From positions 20,541 through 84,540 of the forward strand of contig JASANG010002724.1 of assembly GCA_030248215.1 (NCBI GenBank): 64,000 nt of DNA, given 5' to 3'. The DNA is from Enoplolaimus lenunculus (taxonomy: Eukaryota > Nematoda > Enoplea > Enoplida > Thoracostomopsidae). The position numbers were made by a program, and so were the translations under genes. Positions within the stretch are counted from its first letter, which is position 1, and each line of letters opens with the position of its first letter. The notes below the pieces were generated by a model. The model saw only the letters and a list, made by a program, of their open reading frames with translations. It was not told where the DNA came from and made no database searches. Shown one piece after another: positions 58,101 through 64,000 of the stretch.

Positions 58101-60965
58101 AATATAATTGCGCCTCAATCCATGGCCGCATCCGCCTTCGGCTACGGCCGTCAATATAATTGCGCTCAATCCATGGCCGCATCCGCCTTCGGCTACGGCC
58201 GTCAATATAATTGCGCTCAATCCATGGCCGCATCCGCTTTCGGCTACGGCCGTCAAAAAATAATCCCGGCCGCTCAATCCATGGCCGCATCCGCCTTCGG
58301 CTACGGCCGTCAATATAATTGCGCTCAATCCATGGCCGCATCCGCCTTCGGCTACGGCCGTCAAAATAATTGCGCTCAATCCATGGCCGCATCCGCCTTC
58401 GGCTACGGCCGTCAAAATAATTGCGCTCAATCCATGGCCGCATCCGCCTTCGGCTACGGCCGTCAAAATAATTGCGCTCAATCCATGGCCGCATCCGCCT
58501 TCGGCTAACGGCCGTCAATATAATTGCGCTCACAATCCATGGCCGCATCCGCCTTCGGCTACGGCCGTCAATATAATTGCGCTGATCCATGGCCGCATCC
58601 GCTTTCGGCTACGGCCGTCAAAATAATTGCGCTGATTCCATGTCCGCATCCGCCTTCGGCTACGGCCGTCAATATAATTGCGCTCAATCCATGGCCGCAT
58701 CCGCCTTCGGCTACGGCCGTCAAAATAATTGCGCTCAATCCATAGCCGCATCCGCCTTCGGCTACGGCCGTCAAAATAATTGCGCTCAATCCATGGCCGC
58801 ATCCGCCTTCGGCTACGGCCGTCAAAATAATTGCGCTGAATCCATGGCCGCATCCGCCTTTCGCTACTGGCTGTCAAACATAATTGCGCTTGATCCATGG
58901 CCGCATCCGCCTTCGGCTACGGCCGTCAATATAATTGCGCTCAATCCATGGCCGCATCCGCTTTCGGCTACGGCCGTCAAAATAATTGCGCTCAATCCAT
59001 GGCCGCATCCGCCTTCGGCTACGGCCGTCAATATAATTGCGCTCAATCCATGGCCGCTTCCGCCTTCGGCTACGGCCGTCAAAATAATTGCGCTTAATCC
59101 ACTGGCCGCATCCGCCTTCGGCTACGGCCGTCAAAATAATTGCGCTCAATCCATGGCCGCATCCGCCTTCGGCTACGGCCGTCAAAATAATTGCGCTCAA
59201 TCCATGGCCGCATCCGCCTTCGGCTACGGCCGTCAATATAATTGCGCTCAATCCATGGCCGCATCCGCCTTCGGCTACGGCCGTCAATATAATTGCGCTC
59301 AATCCATGGCCGCATCCGCTTTCGGCTACGGCCGTCAAAATAATTGCGCTCAATCCATGGCCCCATCCGCGTTCGGCTACGGCCGCTATATCATTATATT
59401 GCGCTTGCTCCATGGCCGCATCCGCCTTCGGCTACGGCCGTCAATATAATTGCGCTCAATCCATGGCCGCATCCGCCTTCGGCTACGGCCGACTATATAA
59501 TTGCGCTCATCCTCTCCATCCCCTTCGCCGCTTAAATATTGCGCCTCCATGGCCGCATCCGCCTTCGGCTACGGCCGTCAATATAATTGCGCTCAATCCA
59601 TGGCCGCATCCGCCTTCGGCTACGGCCGTCAAGTTACTTGCGCTCAATCCATGTGCGCATCCGCCTTCGGCTACGGGCGTCAATTCATTTGCGCTATATC
59701 CATGGCCGCATCCGCCTTCGGCTACGGCCGTCAATATAATTGCGCTCAATCCATGGCCGCATCCGCCTTCGGCTACGGCCGCCTATATCAGTGCGCTTAC
59801 ATCCTGGCCCTCCGCTTCGCTCGCCGCATGCGCTTACTCCATGGCCGCATCCGCCTTCGGCTTCGGCCGTCAATATAATTGCTCTCAATCCTTGGCCGCA
59901 TCCGCCTTCGGCTTAGGCCGTCAATATAATTGCGCTCAATCCATGGCCGCATCCGCCTTCGGCTACGGCCGTCAATATAATGGCGCTCAATCCACGGCCT
60001 GGCCGCATCCGCCTTCGGCTATGGCCGTCAAGATAATTGCGCTCAATCCATGGTCGCATCCGCCTTCGGCTACGGCCGTCAATATAATTGCGCTCATTCC
60101 ATGGCCGCATCCGCTTTCGGCTACGGCCGTCAATATAATTGCGCCCCTCTCATGGCCGCATCCGCCTTCGGCTACGGCCGTCAATATAATTGCGCTCAAT
60201 CCATGGTCGCATCCGCTTTCGGCTACGGCCGCCAATATAATTGCGCTTACTCCATGGCCGCATCCGCCTTCGGCTACGGCCGTCGATATATTGCGCTCAA
60301 TCCATGGCCGCATCCGCCTTCGCTACGGCCGTCAATATTAATTGCGCTCAATCCATGGCCGCATCCGCCTTCGGCTACGGCCGGCAATATAATTGCGCTA
60401 ACTCCATGGCCGCATCCGCCTTCGGCTACGGCCGTCAATATAATCGCTCTCAATCCGCCTGCACGGGCCGCATCCGCCTTCGGCTACGGCCGTCAATATA
60501 ATTGCGCTCAATCCATGGCCGCATCCGCCTTCGGCTACGGCCGCCTATATAATTGCGCTTGCTCCATGGCCGCATCCGCCTTCGGCTACGGCCGTCAATA
60601 TAATTGCGCTCAATCCATGGCCGCATCCGCCTTCGGCTACGGCCGTCATTATAATTGCGCTCACTCCATGGCCGCATCCGCCTTCGGCTACGGCCGTCAA
60701 TATAATTGCGCTCAATCCATGGCCGCATCCGCCTTCGGCTACGGCCGTCAACAATCGGCGCTAATCAGCCCATCCTTCGGCTATGGCGTCAACAGCAATT
60801 GCGCTCAATCCATGGCCGCATCCGCCTTCGGCTGGACGTGGGTCATATAATTGCGCTCAATCCACTGCTGCGCTCCCTCGGCTACGCCGTCAAAATAATT
60901 GCGCTTATCCGGGCGCATCCGCCTTCGGCTACGACCGTCTACATAATTGCGTTTAATCCGACAAT
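55177..60965. repeat. GC-rich 51-bp satellite, about 113 copies, 5.8 kb
   Basis: Unit ccatggccgcatccgccttc + ggctacggccgtcaatataa + ttgcgctcaat. The 51-bp period is 17 codons, so two + frames (MAASAFGYGRQYNCAQS and PWPHPPSATAVNIIALN) and two - frames (LSAIILTAVAEGGCGHG and IERNYIDGRSRRRMRPW) run open for hundreds of codons. I do not call these genes: indels break every frame repeatedly and variation does not favour synonymous sites. Variants include caatat/caaaat and cctatat at the variable hexamer, gctttcgac for gccttcggc, and cttgctcc for ctcaatcc. Edges at both ends are degraded. Composition is sharply unlike the AT-rich surroundings. Confidence 0.95.
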
Positions 60966-62212
60966 AAACAGGCTAACAGTATTAAACCTGCTGGTTAATT
61001 TTAAATATACTTCAAACCATACACAAATTTATATGGAAAAATTTTAACCAACCTAAAATCCGACATTTAATGAGTTTACGTTTGCCAAAATAGCAAAAAA
61101 AACCCCGTTTTCTCATTTGACCGGCTTGCGGCATTGCATAAAAACTTTATTAAAATGTGTGCGTTGGGATCCGTAAATACAAACCGTCGGCACTTGGGCC
61201 TTTTAGGCAATGCTGAAACTTTTACAGTCCGTTTCTGGTTCATGGGCGTAGCCACGATTCAAATTTGAGGGTCCGGCCACTTCAGTGTTAGCGATTTTTG
61301 TGTTTTTTAAGTCTACTTGTCTGAGTAAGCATTCAGTGCTTAAATAACATAAAATTGTCATCGTCGTTGGATGGAGCTTATGCCCCCTCCCTGAATCCAC
61401 CAGTATTTTTACATCCCTCTGCTGGTGTGTATGATTGAAGAATAGCGCCCAGTGTTTTGGATAAAAATCTACGCCTGTGTCAACCTCAAAGTAGACGAAT
61501 GATCACTGGTTCTTTGGCCGTATTTATTTTACCAGCGTTCAGCTGACCCTAGAGTCTAGAGTGACTTACAGCAATAAAATCCAATAATCAATGCTGATAT
61601 ATATTCAAATATATTAGACAGAACAAAGTTTGGCGTAGCAAACACACTGTGACGGATACGGAAATTAAACATGGAAATACTGTGGGATTATATTAATAAA
61701 AACGTTTTTCGCGAGCAAGAAGCTAAACGCAATTTTAGTACTAAATCTTAATACAAATTTTTTTTGTTCTGTCACCCGTGTAGATTGGCCGGTTGTCCGA
61801 AACGTCCTACGTTCGGTGTGTCAGTAAACACCAAACCGACGAAACTGTTCGGAAAACTTTTGCAAAAAAATTGCTACGAACCATAAACACGGGTGGTTTG
61901 TTTAGTATCCGGCAACGAATTAACAAATACTATTTTAGAGCGGCGGAAAGAATAAACCTGTGCCAGTTAAGCAACATATAAACCGTTTTAATTTAAGATT
62001 TCGTTTCAAAGTTAAATTAAATTAAAAGTTTCGTTTGAAAATAAATCGCAAATACCAATATAAAAGCGAGAAAATACTGATGTGGTACGTGCTTCAAAGA
62101 AAATAATTACACAACAATGCTAAGGTGCGTTTTACCTTCTAAATTTTTATTAGATCTGCAGTGTTTGGGGTGTGTGTGCTTACACTTAGAAAAAGTAAGA
62201 TGAACGGTTAAG

Positions 62213-62372
62213 GGTTGCGCTATGCTTGAAGTCCGGCGCCGGGTGTCACCATCCGTCACCGTACGTTTATCGTATGTCAGTGATTTGCGTACGATACCGC
62301 ACTCTGGCGGACGGCGCCGTACGGGTGACTGACGGCGGGCGCCACACTTGAACAAAAAATAGCGGAACCCTT
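62213..62372. mobile_element. GGGTTGCG MITE (short), TTA flanks
   Basis: gggttgcgctatgcttgaag at the left and acaaaaaatagcggaaccc at the right, with TTA on either side. The interior carries gtccggcgccgg and cggacggcgccgtacggg. No array expansion. Confidence 0.75.
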
Positions 62373-62396
62373 ATAATTAAGTTTTACAGGGTTACC

Positions 62397-62588
62397 GGCC
62401 CATGTATAAAACAGGGCCGGATCGTTTCCGGAGGGGCAATAATAGGGCCAGTTTAAGCTTTTAGACTAATTTTTTTGCTTAAGCTTAGGCTTAGGCTTGA
62501 GAATAGGCTCATCCATACGCTTAGGCTTAGGCTTATGCTCAGGAATATGCTTATACTACTGCACCGGCCCTGTTATATACATCGACCA
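62397..62588. mobile_element. MITE carrying TTAGGC units, sister of 38275-38450
   Basis: ggcccatgtataaaacaggg at the left and ccctgttatatacatcgacc at the right; inside, gcttaggcttaggcttgaga and catacgcttaggctta blocks. Confidence 0.8.
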
Positions 62589-64000
62589 ATTTACGCGACA
62601 CAATTAAATGGGGGCGATGAGCTAATTTATCCTGCGAGTGATATTAAAAACAACAGTATTTGAGTGGTAATTGAATTAATTGAAGTAATTGAATTAATTG
62701 AAATGACTGCGCTCTATTGTTTTTTCACTGTATTATTATTTTTGAGAACTTCGTGAAAAATGTACCCCCTCATTCTAGAAAAAATTGTGGACAACGTTTT
62801 CATTCGTCAGACAAACATTTTAGCAAAGGCTAAGGCTTAGGTTACACATTTAGGTGGTTTATGCGGAGGCAAGCCTATTTTGGCCAATGTATCAAACAAG
62901 TATACTTTGCAGTCGTATCAGCTGGTGCCTGACTTTGGATCAGAGCGTGAGAATGAGTGTATACCAAAGCCTAAGTCTCAGCCTAAAGCAAGAAATACTC
63001 TAAAGATTAAGCTAACTGTATTGCCGGATACACGTGGATGAACGTGGGACGGGTAAGCAAAACTTTGACGCGAGTATACACGCGGAAAAATTTAAAAGCG
63101 AAAAGTTAGATTATTCATTCTTTACCTGCCTAAGATTTTCATAAAAACATGAAATCAGATAACTTAAAAAAACTAAACTCTTAAACTGTTTTTCATAGTG
63201 AAAAATCAGTAACGAGTAATCTCGACTGTAAAAATACACAACAGTATACACTGTGTGCAAAAGAAAAAATAAGTGCGAATAAAAGCGGATAACGGCAATT
63301 GAATTTTGAGCGTGTAAAGGCGAGTAAATAAACTTTGTGCAGGTCACAGTAAATTTAATAATTAATAATCAATTCAGCTCACGAGCTTTTTAGTTCTGTA
63401 TAATATTTCGTAAACGTTATACATGATAATTAATTCTGATGAGTTGATTAAGTAACACAAAATGAATCAAATTAATTCAAACTTATCATTCTCTGCTCGT
63501 CCTAGCGGTCAAGACTGAGTAATTATACTCATTCTAAGTAAACCGATCAACTGGCTGAAAGATACAGGAAAACCGCGGGTAAAAAAGAAATAAATTTCCA
63601 CGTGGAGGGGGCAGTACGGCTCCAAATCATTTCCCATGCACACCTATGACTCTGACCGAAAGTTGGTTTAGCCCCTGACCTTTCAACCGGCATCTTTTTC
63701 TAACCATAAGACTAACTACAAACATTTGATGGAAGGTATACATGAACAGTGTTATTTTTCCATTTCTCATAGCTAAAAATATCCCAGTCCCAAAGTTAAC
63801 AAAGACCCATTGTTTCAACAATAAATTCCGGTCCAAAAATACACAGTACCGGCGCTTGCCGCTGGCTTTGGTCATATTAATTCGGTCATGGACTACACAT
63901 TGATAAGAGTAAAAATTCAAACGAATATATCATGGTTTCAAAATATCAATTATATATGAAATTCAAGTATGTAATTTTCGACAAAATATCACGAGCTGAA

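Larger units (their letters stand above)
60966..64000. other. Repeat remnants, no gene recognised
   Basis: AT-rich. Contains a gggcgtagcca-type hAT remnant (about 61240-61420), a GGGTTGCG MITE (62213-62372), a TTAGGC MITE (62397-62588), a decayed CTTAGG element (about 62825-63050) and weak ACTCAGAATGAGTT traces near 63430-63560. A 62-codon open frame at 61793-61981 resembles nothing I know. Confidence 0.55.

Noticed and set aside
55150-60850. Dozens of long open frames on both strands (up to 417 codons)
   Set aside because: They are frames of the 51-bp satellite; the period is a multiple of three, indels break every frame, and no codon-level constraint is visible.
61793-61981. Small gene of 62 codons
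   Set aside because: No homology that I recognise, no neighbours in phase; length expected by chance.

Overview
This is animal nuclear DNA, AT-rich and crowded with repeats. It carries two intron-rich host genes plus many short inverted-repeat DNA transposons (MITEs) and several tandem arrays. I recognise no bacterial, viral or LTR element, no LINE and no canonical tRNA or rRNA gene. The organism is an invertebrate metazoan whose phylum I cannot fix. TTAGGC motifs recall the nematode telomere repeat, but here they sit inside MITEs, so they are weak evidence.

Region 1 (about 1-33056, + strand) is one gene: a kinesin-3 motor of the KIF13B/Khc-73 (GAKIN) type. I could assemble 39 consecutive exons in a single reading frame, giving 2071 residues. 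They cover most of the motor domain, the neck, an FHA domain, a long stalk, a low-complexity tail and a C-terminal CAP-Gly domain. The first coding exon(s) lie upstream of the window. Its introns hold MITEs and a 21-bp satellite.

Region 2 (33057-40327) is intergenic: MITEs and a 22-bp satellite of about 29 copies.

Region 3 (40328-49279, - strand, convergent with the kinesin) is a voltage-gated K+ channel subunit of the non-Shaker type. It has a T1 domain with the HX5CX20CC zinc motif, S1-S6, and a long cytoplasmic tail containing a 61-residue polyglutamine run and 14 copies of an 11-residue repeat. No GYGD selectivity-filter exon can be found where it should be, and S6 lacks the second proline of PxP. 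Both features recall electrically silent or non-canonical subunits.

Region 4 (49280-64000) has no gene that I recognise. It holds nested MITEs, a 116-bp array of six copies, and a striking 5.8-kb GC-rich satellite with a 51-bp unit (about 113 copies) that leaves four of six reading frames largely open.

The two genes are not obviously functionally linked. The most unusual material is the channel pore, the 51-bp satellite, and the MITE families. One of these is a TTAA-flanked piggyBac-like family with tRNA-like A/B boxes. One has perfect 7-bp target duplications. Several carry minisatellites between their terminal repeats.
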